Made by a program: the position numbers and the translations under genes
Assembly (NCBI GenBank): GCA_030141605.1
Contig: JAQGDQ010000066.1
Coordinates: forward strand, 124,001-188,000
Direction of reading: 5' to 3'
DNA from: Tubiluchus corallicola
Lineage: Eukaryota > Priapulida > Priapulimorpha > Priapulimorphida > Tubiluchidae
DNA: 64,000 nt
Part shown: piece by piece, positions 13,701 through 23,245 of the stretch
Layout of the letters: each line of letters opens with the position of its first letter
Numbering within the stretch: the first letter of the stretch is position 1
The notes under the pieces: generated by a model
What the model was told of the DNA's origin: nothing
Database searches by the model: none
Seen by the model: only the letters and a program-made list of their open reading frames with translations

Positions 13701-16700
13701 TACACGTCATTGATACTAGCTTAAAGATATTGCTTAGCTAGCGTAACTCAGCAACTTGAACTGGTGCAGTTGTTTTGTAATAATAGATACTGTCGTGAAT
13801 TATAATGTTTCCGCTAATAATCTATTCTTCGTAAATGTGGAAATTTTTGATTTTTGTGATGTAGAATCAGTTTCCAAAAAGTGCTGCTTAATTTTTTAAT
13901 TTAACTTTTACAGTATATTGAACTTCTCCATTTGTCTTCTGGTCAAAATAAATAACTGTCATCTTTAAATTAATATATTTGTATTGTTTGTCACACTTGT
14001 ACTGCGATGTTGTTTGTTGTAAATATGTGTAAAAATGTGATTTCTGATGCGTAATTGCATGATTTAAAATAAAAAAGCGAAAATTGTTTGAGTAATAAGT
14101 AATTGTATCTGTTAATGTTGCAAACAATAAAATTAGTAAAAGTAAACTAATTGAATCTTGAACATTTTTAATCTAGATTTTTGTGGCTGGATCTATCGTA
14201 ACGTATTATCAGCCTTTGGTTCTTTCACATGAAGGGAGTTGTGTGTAGAAATTAATTTCATACTTTCTGCAAACACGCATTAACCGTGGTTTTCTATCCA
14301 TTGTATATTCATTGCAGCAGTGTATGAACATTAGTTTTTGCATTTATGTTACCATATCAGATTCGATAAGCAAACCAATAAATCACTAAATCAATATAAA
14401 TAGAAGGGATGATAATCAATGTCACCCATTGAGTCGAGAGTTTAACCCATCTGGCCAATAAAAAATAGCTAAAAATTATTCTTGCTTAGAAGTAAGTAAC
14501 AAGTTGTAAAGTCATTCACTGTTTAATTAATTACATAATTAAATTAGCTAACTCAACTATAGATTTTTAAAACAGCATTAAGCCAGAACTTTAAAAATCT
14601 GTTGTTCCACATTCAATTCACACCGTGTCAACTGATTATGGCAAGTCAAGTGTTGAGTGAAGTTTAAGCAGTTTAACTTTACACCTGTTGTTGCACTGAA
14701 TTTTTACTTTAGTCTGAACTTCTATTGTACAATGGGGTTTAAAATTGCTGGTTCTGGTACAATATGATTTTAACATGCAGAGGAAGCTTTAAAATCACTA
14801 TGGGTTTAATAGACTGGTTACTAATAAGCCATATTGTTTGTTTTGGTTTTCCTATAGATCAAGTCATACCCACAATGTGACTTGAGTATAGTGCAACACA
14901 AGCCTTTATTATATGTAATCATTAAATATTTTATTAGGTACTAGGTAGAAGCAGATTTTCTTCAGATGTTTCATGATTGATTGGCCTGCTTGCTGCTTAT
15001 GATAGGTTCTTTGAATGTGAAATCTATCTAATCTTGCTATAAAAACTGTTAGTTGTATTTTTGCTCTTTAGCTGACTTTAGATATTGGATGGGAATTTCC
15101 AATTTGTTATCATGTTGTTATGATCTCAGTACTAGTGCTTTAAAAAGTCACTTTTAGACATCGGTAATTGGTTATCACATTATTCAAACCTGTTAATCCT
15201 GTGTTTGTATGCCTGAAGGGTCTGCTTTGTGTACTTACAACTTGGTTAGCACTTTCACTGTTTGATGCTAGGCAAAATTTATCTAACAGATTTGCCTCGT
15301 GTGTTTAATAAGTTTTCAGGATAGGATTTTCTTTAAGACATTGTTTCATCATGTTAGAATTTTACGTTTGAAATGTTTATTTTATTTTGAATAAATTTTA
15401 AGTTGCCAACGGTTATTTAGTTTTCTATTCGAATGCAAATTTTCTTAATGTGTAGTTGTGTATTCAGCTTTTTTGCCCACTTATACCGAATGATAAAATT
15501 GTGCTGACAGTAAGAATTGTGAGCTCAGATGACATTAAAGATTTTAATCAAATTAACAGTATACTATATACTTTTTTTATTTACCATAAGCGCAATAAAA
15601 TTTGTTTAACAAAGCATGAGTACACACTTTGGGACAAAAAGATTTAAATCTGCAATGAAGGTGTCATTGTTTTCTATAATACTATTTAATATTTGTTCTA
15701 TTAATTTTTGTGTGGTGCAAGTTGTGCAGCCTGCCCCTTTAAATTGAAGCTATGAATAGATTAATGAAATATTTTGTAGCACATAATGGCAAAATTATTA
15801 GAGAAAATCTGATTAAAATAATCTTTTGTTTAACATTTTGTAGTTGGGTATGCACATCAGCTAATCCGGCAGATTTAGAACAGACAGATAAAATTGCTAC
15901 TGCTGTTTTAGAAGAAATTATCAAACAAGATGGTAATCTTTATTTTTCCATTGCAACTGATGCACCTAGATTTTAATATACTGAGATTTATTTCTGTTAA
16001 ATTACCCTTTTTCTCCCCTCTGTAAATTGAATTTCTCTCTGTCTGTCTCTCCCCCCATCTTTTCTCACTGCCCTGACTTCATACACATCATATTAATTTG
16101 CTGAAGCTTAGAAGTTCTCGACATTTTGTGACGTTTATGTTCCCAAGTTTTAGAACTTCACTGATTTTACTCTAAACATATACGACAAGTCTCTTAAAAT
16201 GTCTGTCATTTTACTGCTTTCTTACTGAGAAGCTTTTTTTGGAAAAAAACAGTATAAATATCCTCTTAGAAATGGTATAAAACTGTATATATATATATAT
16301 ATATATAAAACTGGTATATTCACACTATCGGTAGCCTTGACTTATTTATTCACAAGCAGTTTTTGTCAAATTTTCAGTTTACAGATTTTTTTTTATTACT
16401 CTGTTTTTATTATTCTATTTTTATTACTAAATTGATTACTAAATTTATGCAGGTGAACATATAGGAATTCTTAATTTAGGAAATGTAAGATATTCTCTAG
16501 AAGGATTTATATTAACGCTTAAGAACAGAAAAAGTTGATTGGGATTGAGTTGGTACTGTGGCCCGTATTGAAAATACTTGTTAATTTTAAAATCGACGAC
16601 TGATGGATCGATGACCGATGGAATGTGACTGTGTTGAATTTAACGCTGTGGCAGCTACAGTATCATTCCTGCTCTCTGTTGGTATGATGCTGTAAAGTGA

Positions 16701-19700
16701 ATAAATTAAGGGTTATAAGGAAAAGGCTAGTCACTAGCAAAAACATGTGTATTGAAATAAGTGATAAAATACATTTATTTAATGTATATAAGAAAAAGCA
16801 GTGGTCCTAGGGTAGATCCTTGTGGAATACCCTATGTAGATAAGAAAAAGCAGTGGTCCTAAGGTGGACCCATGTGATACGCCATAGTTTATGTTCTGCA
16901 TATGAAAGTACATGTAAAGACATACCGTACTCCATTTAAACCTGTTATTTTGCATATTTTTCAAATTGAAGGGGTGCAACAAAATTAAAACCAGTGGTGC
17001 CACTTGTGTCATTTTCAGTAGCTTCTGCTACATATTAATAAAAATAAATGTACTTCAATACATTTTTGACCAATCTTGTTATCTCTGCTTGTGCAAGTTA
17101 TTTGTGATATCGTTGTAGTACCTGGTGCAGTGCGGCAGCAGTATACTGATAACTTAGAATGGATTCGGCAAGCTGGAGACCACAAGTTAGTTGTCGGCTC
17201 ACAGGCAAGAATTCTTTACTCTGATCAGCAAGGTCGAATTGCTGTTGCTGTTGCATTCAATAAGGCAGTTGCCACTGGTCAATTAAAGGTTGGTATGTAC
17301 TGTGTTAGTAGTTTTTCATATTTAAATCAGTTATAATATGTTTTTCTGAGAGTCATTTGTTTTCCTGGAAACACATTTCCTCGTGCGATCCTTTTGAAGA
17401 CTGTGCTGAATAAAATTTTAGCGCTAGTTAAAGCATTCATCTCAAATTGCAGAATATTATAAGTGCTTTATGGGATTTTAGGACAACTTGTAATAAGCTT
17501 GGCTGAGTTTGAAGCAGTTTTCTTATAGTTTGAAAAAAGGAATGCCTAAATATTCTCTAAAGCTACCGGTATTATTTGTCTAGGCATTAATCACTTTGAA
17601 ATCAACACCTTACAATATAAAAGGCTATACCTGTTTCTTAACACATGTTCTTTGAAATAATTTTTAAGAATTGACAATCATTGTCTCTTAAATTTCAATT
17701 ATTAGGACATGCATTATGCAAGAAAAGACTGGGAGTACCGTATTTTCCCATGTATAAGAGACCCTTGTGTATAAGAGACCCCTTCAATTTTTAGGCAAAA
17801 ATTCTGGAAAAAAGTTTTCTGGTAATGAATAACTTCGGACATTTTTAGAGGGTAGAGTACAACTTTTTTCAACTCAGTGCGGTACTGAAAACAAAATAAA
17901 ACCAGTTAATGTGTTGTAGAAAAAGAGTACTGGTATATATTAAAGTGCGTACCTGCAAACCTGTAACAGGAAAAGAGAAAACGAGGAGATAATGCCTGTG
18001 TCACGATGCTTGTATTGCTTACAACCGCTTCATAGTCGAACGCGACACGCCTTGCTTAGGCTGACTCATCTCGTTGACCTCTGCCGACGTATCAATGACG
18101 TGTCACAATTTATGCATCTTATTGAAAAGACTTACTCCCATGTATAAGAGACCCCCTATTTTTAAAGTGAAAATTCTGAGCAAAAAAGGGTCTCTTATAC
18201 ACGGGAAAATACGGTATATATGACTTGATTCCTTTATATTATTGTTCCCGAATCCTGGTAGTTTATACCCATTGTTTACTAAAGAATTTTCAAGCGAAAC
18301 ACCAGCTTTAATGAATATTTTTAAATCTGCAGGCACCAGTTGTGATAAGTCGAGACCACCATGATGTCAGTGGTACTGACAGCCCATTTAGAGAAACCTC
18401 CAACATATATGATGGCTCATCTTACTGTGCAGGTGCAGCAACCTTTAACTCTTTCCTTTAAGTCTTTTAGAATTATACAGACTTTTAGAATGTAATTATT
18501 AAAGAGGCCCTGGTGATATTTTTGAACCCTTCTTGAAAAAGTTGTTTTGCAGCATGTTGCCAGCTAAATTTATGTTGTGGTTGTTTATATTATTACAAAT
18601 ATTAATTATGTTATTAACTAGAATTCAAGTAATTCGATTAGTATTGTATCCCTTGTATTATAAGCAAAATAGTGACTTCATTAGTGACTATTGATTTTTT
18701 ATGATCCATTTTATTTAGTATGTACCGTATGAAAGGTTAGCTGACCAGATATCAGTTTACTATCGTCTTTCTAGCTTGCTTACAGATATCACACGTTTCT
18801 GATTTTTGAAATATGGCGCTGCCGTGAATATCTTGTCTTTTTTAATTAATGGAGATATATATTGAAATTTAGTTTTCTTTTCTATGTGTACTAAACCTTT
18901 TTATTTTACCATTTTACCATAGATATGGCTGTACAAAATGTGATTGGAGATGCTTTTAGAGGTGCTACATGGGTTTCATTACACAACGGAGGAGGCGTTG
19001 GTTGGTAGGTTTTAAATTCCACTTTCTCTGCTAGTTGCTGCTCGTTTCTTTACGATGAGCAAACTTACAGTAAGTTTGAATTACATTAGCTTAGACTGTT
19101 TTAGTAGAGATAGCAGTGTGTAAACATTATTAGTATTATATGCCAATATATGGTGGCATCTGTTGTCAAAAAAAGTGAAGTATTATAAGTTGGTGCTGCA
19201 TTAATTCACAATCACTTCACATTGCAGTATATTTGTAGTCTATTTTGCAGTTGCAACTGCTCAACTTTGTCCTTGATTCCATTAATTGTGGTGAGTGGGG
19301 GTAAAATGATTAAGGATTAGTAGATTTATAAGACTGCCTGCATGTGCAGCTCACCTATCTGGTGAGTAAAAATTTACTTCAGAAAGTAAACAAGCAAAAC
19401 CCCTAACAAATTATGATTTAGTAATGGAGTAAAATAACTTGAAAAAAGTTGGCCAACCAACTTTTTACCATGTGATCCCGGGACACTTTTTTGTTCATAA
19501 CCACTGATCTGTGACACAGTGTTCCGATGGCCAGTATAATTTTTTTCTGATACATGTACCAAGACTTTATTTACTACACATGCCTATTAAGTACTAACAG
19601 TCTTACAGATAGTATAATTATACAATTCTGCTCGAATAATTATCATTGCAGGAATTACACTCTAATCTGCTTTTGCATTAAAACTTGGTAATCTCTTCCA

Positions 19701-20759
19701 GTAATTGACTTGGGAATAATTCAGCTATGAAGTAAATTTAATTAAATGACTGGAAATTTTTTGCACCGTTTCATTTTCACATTTTTGTGATGTATGATTA
19801 AGTTCCAAAACAACCTAGGGCCTTTGACTGAATGACACTAATAATGAAAACCAGGAAACCAAATACATTGAAAAGGTGGTATGATAGTGCTATTAATGTG
19901 CTAGCTGCTGATGATGGGAAAGATGCCTTTTACACTTTGAATCATTTGAGCAAGCAAATAATAGGGGAAAATATCTGACTTTCTCAAAAATTGAACCATT
20001 TTTCACCTATTAGGACAAATAAATTTCAAATCTTACTATTCCTTTAAGGAAGTAAAAAAATAGTTGTAATTTTTAACCTTATTTGATTATTGCTTAGGGG
20101 TGAAGCGATTAACGGAGGGTTTGGCTTAGTCTTGGATGGCACAACTGAAGCAGAAGAAAGAGCCCGCAGTATGTTAGCCTGGGATGTTTCCAATGGGGTA
20201 TATCTCATTATACTCTAAATGACGTGTTCTTATTCTGTGTTTTAACTGCCTAATAATTTTTACTAGAGTTTAAATGTAAAAGTGTTTCAGGTCTCTAGTA
20301 TTCAATAGCTTCCTGCCTGGAAATGATTGTCATTGCTCAAAATTTGACCTGAAAAAAGTCATTTCGTAGCATGTAAATGTCAGGGTTTGAATCTGAAGGA
20401 TGTTAACCCGCCATACACCCATCCCTCCCTCATCAGACAAGAAGCCTATTTTCCTTGGCAGTTCTATTTAGCAATTCTTTAATCAATTTTTACTTGAAGA
20501 TCGTTGTTTTATGTGTCTGTTTAAGATTTACACAAATTTACTTATTATTCATAGACTGGTTAAGTCTTGCAAGCTGTATTATTGTACTTGATACTTGCAG
20601 GTGGTACGTCGCTGTTGGTCAGGTAACAGTAATGCTCATCTCACAGCAGAACGTATGATGAGACAAGACAACAGGTTGGTCATCACTCTGCCCAATCATG
20701 TGGAAAATGACACCGTGTTAACGAATGCATTTAAAAATTGCAATGCTCAACAAAAATGA
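1758..20759 (+). CDS. UROC1: Urocanate hydratase (urocanase), 3' seven exons; 5' part outside window
   Basis: Urocanase converts urocanate to imidazolone propionate in cytosolic histidine breakdown, using tightly bound NAD+. Exons by splice reading: 1758-1866, 15844-15932, 17131-17288, 18333-18432, 18923-19004, 20098-20197, 20601-20759. Each junction has AG/GT borders and matching phase, giving 265 codons including the TGA at 20757-20759. The joined protein contains hallmarks of animal urocanases: FRYPSYVQDIMGDVFSLGFG, LVVGSQARILYSDQ, SRDHHDVSGTDSPFRETSN, the YCADMAVQN segment with the conserved cysteine, the glycine-rich HNGGGVGWGE, and WDVSNGVVRRCWSGN near the end. The intron after the first visible exon is 13,977 bp and contains a complete Toll-like receptor gene on the same strand. 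The N-terminal half was not found in the first 1.75 kb, so it must lie upstream. Family assignment is by remembered family motifs; no search was run. Confidence 0.95.
2186..2490. repeat. 22-bp minisatellite, 14 copies
   Basis: The core gtctgatgc recurs at exact 22-bp spacing at 2195, 2217, 2239 and so on to 2481. Copies are nearly identical; the main variable position follows the core and is G or T, reading G T T T G T G G G G G T G G. Because 22 is not a multiple of 3, the - strand stays open and cycles a 22-residue unit made of the three frames (RIRQKTFTHQTKNFQASDKK...). I regard that frame as non-coding. It sits 320 bp into the large UROC1 intron. Confidence 0.97.
2504..10158. other. UROC1 intron upstream of the nested receptor, no recognised gene
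   Basis: About 7.6 kb of AT-rich intron. No domain, RNA gene or repeat family was recognised. Two - strand reading frames at 5071-5325 and 5478-5690 have protein-like composition and are noted as a finding. The promoter of the nested receptor presumably lies in the right part of this stretch, but no core element can be assigned with confidence. Confidence 0.5.
10159..10160 (+). other. Probable splice acceptor in receptor 5' UTR
   Basis: The sequence tgtttattttgcag ending at 10160 is a strong pyrimidine-tract acceptor 220 bp before the receptor start codon. It implies either an upstream non-coding exon or trans-spliced leader addition. The 5' leader after it contains a tiny upstream frame starting at ATG 10179 and ending after a few codons. 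No donor was assigned. Confidence 0.45.
10381..12951 (+). CDS. Toll-like receptor, single coding exon, nested in UROC1 intron
   Basis: Type I membrane receptor of the Toll/TLR family, expected to sense microbial or endogenous ligands and signal through TIR adaptors. I place the start at ATG 10381 (context gccaaaATGg), giving 856 residues; the frame extends a few codons upstream only through a GTG. Residues 1-22 look like a signal peptide. About 16 leucine-rich repeats run from about residue 123 to 560 (e.g. LRILNLRSNNITSIEPYAF), with an irregular insert after the third. A C-terminal cysteine cap starts at about residue 582 (CGCY...C...C). A membrane helix lies near 651-675 (IGIGFGLAILLIVLILL), and a TIR domain near 701-840 has box 1 YDAYICYS, box 2 LCVHHRDFPGTDYV with the BB-loop proline present, and box 3 FW. 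One cysteine cap only, as in vertebrate-type TLRs. A strong acceptor at 10159-10160 suggests a 5' UTR intron. Ligand and exact orthology cannot be told. Confidence 0.96.
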   Translation: MAMVSLLRCVAFVSFLMYACAARSTNNNMECDPMIDKDGKEIGIGCHVNSTNMVGVLNQIGHSNTIISVYSCQQHSEFDSGFARSVMHVLEELVINNCPVAHLPRVYYTGTPHMRCGLETHAPLRILNLRSNNITSIEPYAFYGLSKLEQLFLGYNNIMKLEQHTFNGLKSLKLLELAFNKISSIDAGTLPVIFPPHHLQEIINSEKSMEAFCYFPHLEEVYLNYNLLTLFSNATFIVNDFMAHIALPGSAIKDPQLLLNRLRPKLSLLNLQGNNLTEIEDYVFSGLPNLAKLLLGENLLQSIKNNSFAGLKNLKIMNLYKNMIETIESGTFSEMFQSEENDVSRFLLNLAENKIKKIKPGTFQNLNYLSYLQLDGNEIASLASDEFSGTDSLVQLDLGNNKLQYIPPELFTDMDTLTLVSLSGNRLSYLPANLFADSKNIWTLKLNNNSLTEKGLLAGLLDIPQLKSVDLSTNKLTRIPQGLFHNIPSLQSVSLVNNSISVIYPDDFKNLPELETVNASWNIITAVYRNSFVGTPSLTSLDLEGNSMLSFEEFSKNISTILKRNNREASSVLEIVLHGSVMECGCYDYESMKYLQEAVNDGKLILIGGHCYYKHDTTFWELNVVNLESMMEHCPQNFASVSYVEEQSSWKWLMYIGIGFGLAILLIVLILLKCSTSIQLACFSRYGVRILPKYHNSKGKTYDAYICYSRCNEHWVLTSLVPTLENRKHPYRLCVHHRDFPGTDYVNDCIVNAVKHSKATILVLSTDFISGDWCQVEFSAVHRNALREHRNEIIPVSLEYISQQYLTPELKHIMHRTRPISVEDPQFWNKLYLALPDPEIDQSSPMLNKYDKKIYV
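12952..15843. other. Receptor 3' UTR and remaining UROC1 intron
   Basis: No coding segment recognised. Candidate polyadenylation hexamers for the receptor include ATTAAA at 13035-13040 and AATAAA at 14126-14131; which is used cannot be told. The intron ends with the acceptor taacattttgtag at 15831-15843. Confidence 0.45.
16284..16307. repeat. (TA)n microsatellite
   Basis: Short alternating TA tract in a UROC1 intron. A C/T-rich stretch at about 16007-16075 precedes it. Confidence 0.9.
16781..16886 (-). mobile_element. Non-LTR retrotransposon RT fragment, motif tandemly duplicated
   Basis: On the - strand, 16886-16833 reads YGVSHGSTLGPLLFLIYI and 16831-16781 reads GIPQGSTLGPLLFLIYI in a different frame. 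Both are the conserved reverse-transcriptase block (G-x-P-Q-G-S-x-L-G-P-L-L-F-x-x-Y-I) of non-LTR retrotransposons. No other RT block was found alongside, so this is a short relic with an internal duplication of about 54 bp inside a UROC1 intron. Confidence 0.85.
17738..18214. mobile_element. TA-flanked inverted-repeat element, copy 1 (MITE / defective DNA transposon)
   Basis: The ends are inverted repeats: the left begins ccgtattttcccatgtataa and the right ends ttatacacgggaaaatacgg, with TA on both sides (17736-17737 and 18215-18216). Sub-terminal copies of the tataagagacccc block lie inside each end. A second copy is at 62454-62896; the two share both ends but differ in the middle. The TA target site fits the Tc1/mariner-pogo or ISL2EU type. 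The middle here has no readable frame. Confidence 0.85.
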
Positions 20760-23245
20760 ATTGTGCTGTCGTTTTTGATTTTGTCGCCATTCTAATTATT
20801 GTGTCTTAGTGGATGTTTGGAAAGTTAGGCTAATTCATAATCTCGAGGACAGGTATCTTTCTTTTAATGGTTTTCCAAGTAATTATGTAGTTTGTGGTTT
20901 ATTTTACTAATGCCTTTTTTGGAAGAATTTTTACACATAATTTTATCTTACTTTTTACAATATTTTTGTAGTATTACAGTAAAACATGATTTGTGATTCT
21001 TCTATAAAATATTGTGCTCAAGTGTACTAATAATTTCAGTATACATATTTTGCCACTATAATAATAACTTGTTTTAGAAATGTTTTATAGCTTTGAAAAA
21101 GTATTTTCATATTAATGTATACTTTTTACATGATTTTATATAATGCAAAACAAAGGCGTTGTTAGATAGTAGAATATGTGAAAGTGCTTCATTCTTAAAC
21201 ATGAACTTGTATATTACCAGCATTATGCATAAAGATGTCACTTATTAAAAAGAAAATGAGCATAAATTGCTTGTGTTCCGAGATTTCTATTATAAGTCAT
21301 ATTTCAATATAAAACTAATACATTGCGAGTGTTACTACTTTCTACAAAACATTGACTTATAATTAATGTATCAAAAGTGTATTTAGCATGAGCTTTATTT
21401 TTATATTCTATGTGTGATTTAGATAAAGGTAGCAAAGAATATGCAGATATTAAACTGACTGGTTAGTAGTAACAATGCTGAAGTCTGCTATTTTTCAGCT
21501 TTCTTTGCTACTGTATTTCTTATTCGATTATCATGATGCTGAATTGCAGCTAATATTATTATACAATTTCAAGATTTCATCAGCACTTGCTGGCCTTTGT
21601 AAATGAGAACATTAATAAATAATTGTGCATATAATAATAAAAGCCAAATTTTTATTTTGCTTGTGAGTCTCAAAACTTGGGTGTTGATTTTTGACAGTTT
21701 GAAAGCATGCAATTTAATACATGAGCAAGTATAAATAGTTTGCCACTGTATTAATAATTTGTTTTACAAATACCTTTATAAGGCAAAATAGACCAAAATA
21801 CCTGAAAAGCATTTTGCACATAATTACTACTACTATATAGTTTTACGCCTTTTCTTATAATGCAAAACATAAGGTCTGGTAGATAGTAACCATATGTGAA
21901 AGTGTTTTATTCTTAAACGGTACAATATGGTGGCAACTTGTAAACATAAATAAGTAGCATTTTACCTGTAATCAGCAACAGTATATACAATAACATGTTA
22001 ACTTAACAAAAACAAAATATAAGAGTAACTTGCTTAACTAGCATTCCAAGATTACAAATGGTTGTTCTAGCATTTAAAATTTTGTATTCTAAAGCAAAAT
22101 AGCATATTTCTAATTTCTATAAACTTGACTTATAAATAACATACAAACAAAAGGCATCTATATAACATGAGCTTAAACTGGTGTTGAAAAGACTAGTTTA
22201 CAGTAACAGTTCTTGCGCTTTCCTTGTGCAGCTCAAAAATTTTTATCATTTAAATAAATGTTATTTAGTCCATACAGACAGCAATGTGTAGCCAAAGAAA
22301 TTACCGTATTCATAAAGATTTTGCAATACAGTAAAAACAATAAATGTGTTTTACTAGTTAATTATGTATATTTTTAAATTCAAGACTATTAACTGGTGAT
22401 GAAATCGATTAGAATTATTAAATTTCTTAAACCAATATACAGCAGTTCTAATTTGTCACATTTTTTCTTTTGGCCATATTAATTTGGCTTCAAAATTTAA
22501 TAAAAGGGATTTGTTCAACCTTTTCTAGTAACACAATGAGGTAAAGGAAAAATTATCCACAAAAGATGAATCAGTAACTCATTTGGATGGCTTAGGCTAA
22601 GTAAATAGGCATTTCTAGCAATTTCCCACATAAATTCACAATATTTTGCAAATGGGGAAAAGGACCAAGAACATTTTTTAAATAAATCTAGTGGGACTTA
22701 GCAAATTCTTGAAATTTGGCACTCTGTGGTTTCGCTTGTTGTTGTTTGTAAAAGTCATTTTGCAATGAAGAAAATCTTTGCAAGTTCCATCATTTGTCCA
22801 TATTTAATTTTAAATTTGGATTGTAATAACCATTGTTTACGCAAACAAAAAGTGCATTGTTTACACAAGCGAAAAGTGCATATGGCAAAATTTGTTTGAA
22901 TCAAAAGGGTAGCAAGGAAATGCTTAAAAAACCTAATGTTGTTTTGACAATTGAAAGTCATGTATTCAAAAGTATAAAGAAAAAATAATAAAAAATGATG
23001 TTATATTTTACCAATTGTAAATAATACCTTCCAACATCCTTTGAAAGAGGCTACAGAATATTATGAACTGCATAAGAAATGTTTTACGAATTCGCTCCAT
23101 ATTGGAATTTATCACAACAGTAATAAAACTAGAAGTAGCTAAAGCTGTAACTAAAGCTACAGATATCACAACACGAAACTAACCGTGCACTTTGTGTAAA
23201 GGTGTAACACATGTTACCATTTCGTTTAAAAAGTGATAAGAATAT
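20760..23245. other. Tail-to-tail intergenic region between UROC1 and CFAP20DC
   Basis: Holds the 3' UTRs of both genes. AATAAA hexamers at about 21614 and 21634 could serve UROC1. A diverged duplication covers about 20985-22250 (listed separately). No gene was recognised. Confidence 0.55.
20985..22250. repeat. Diverged tandem duplication, about 0.7 kb period
   Basis: Blocks recur in the same order and strand. Ttgccacta/gta ataataa..ttgtttta occurs at about 21050 and 21740. Ttataatgcaaaac..agatagta..atatgtgaaagtg..attcttaaac occurs at about 21140-21200 and 21855-21920. Spacing is about 690 to 720 bp with many substitutions and small indels. It lies just after the UROC1 stop, in probable 3' UTR or flank. 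Confidence 0.75.

Noticed and set aside
15752-15976. Stand-alone 74-residue protein
   Set aside because: Its middle is a UROC1 exon; the rest is intron on both sides of the AG and GT borders.
18103-18336. - strand 77-residue frame containing IFPCIRDP
   Set aside because: It is translation of the inverted-repeat element end; the same peptide string arises from the copy in the MAGI intron.
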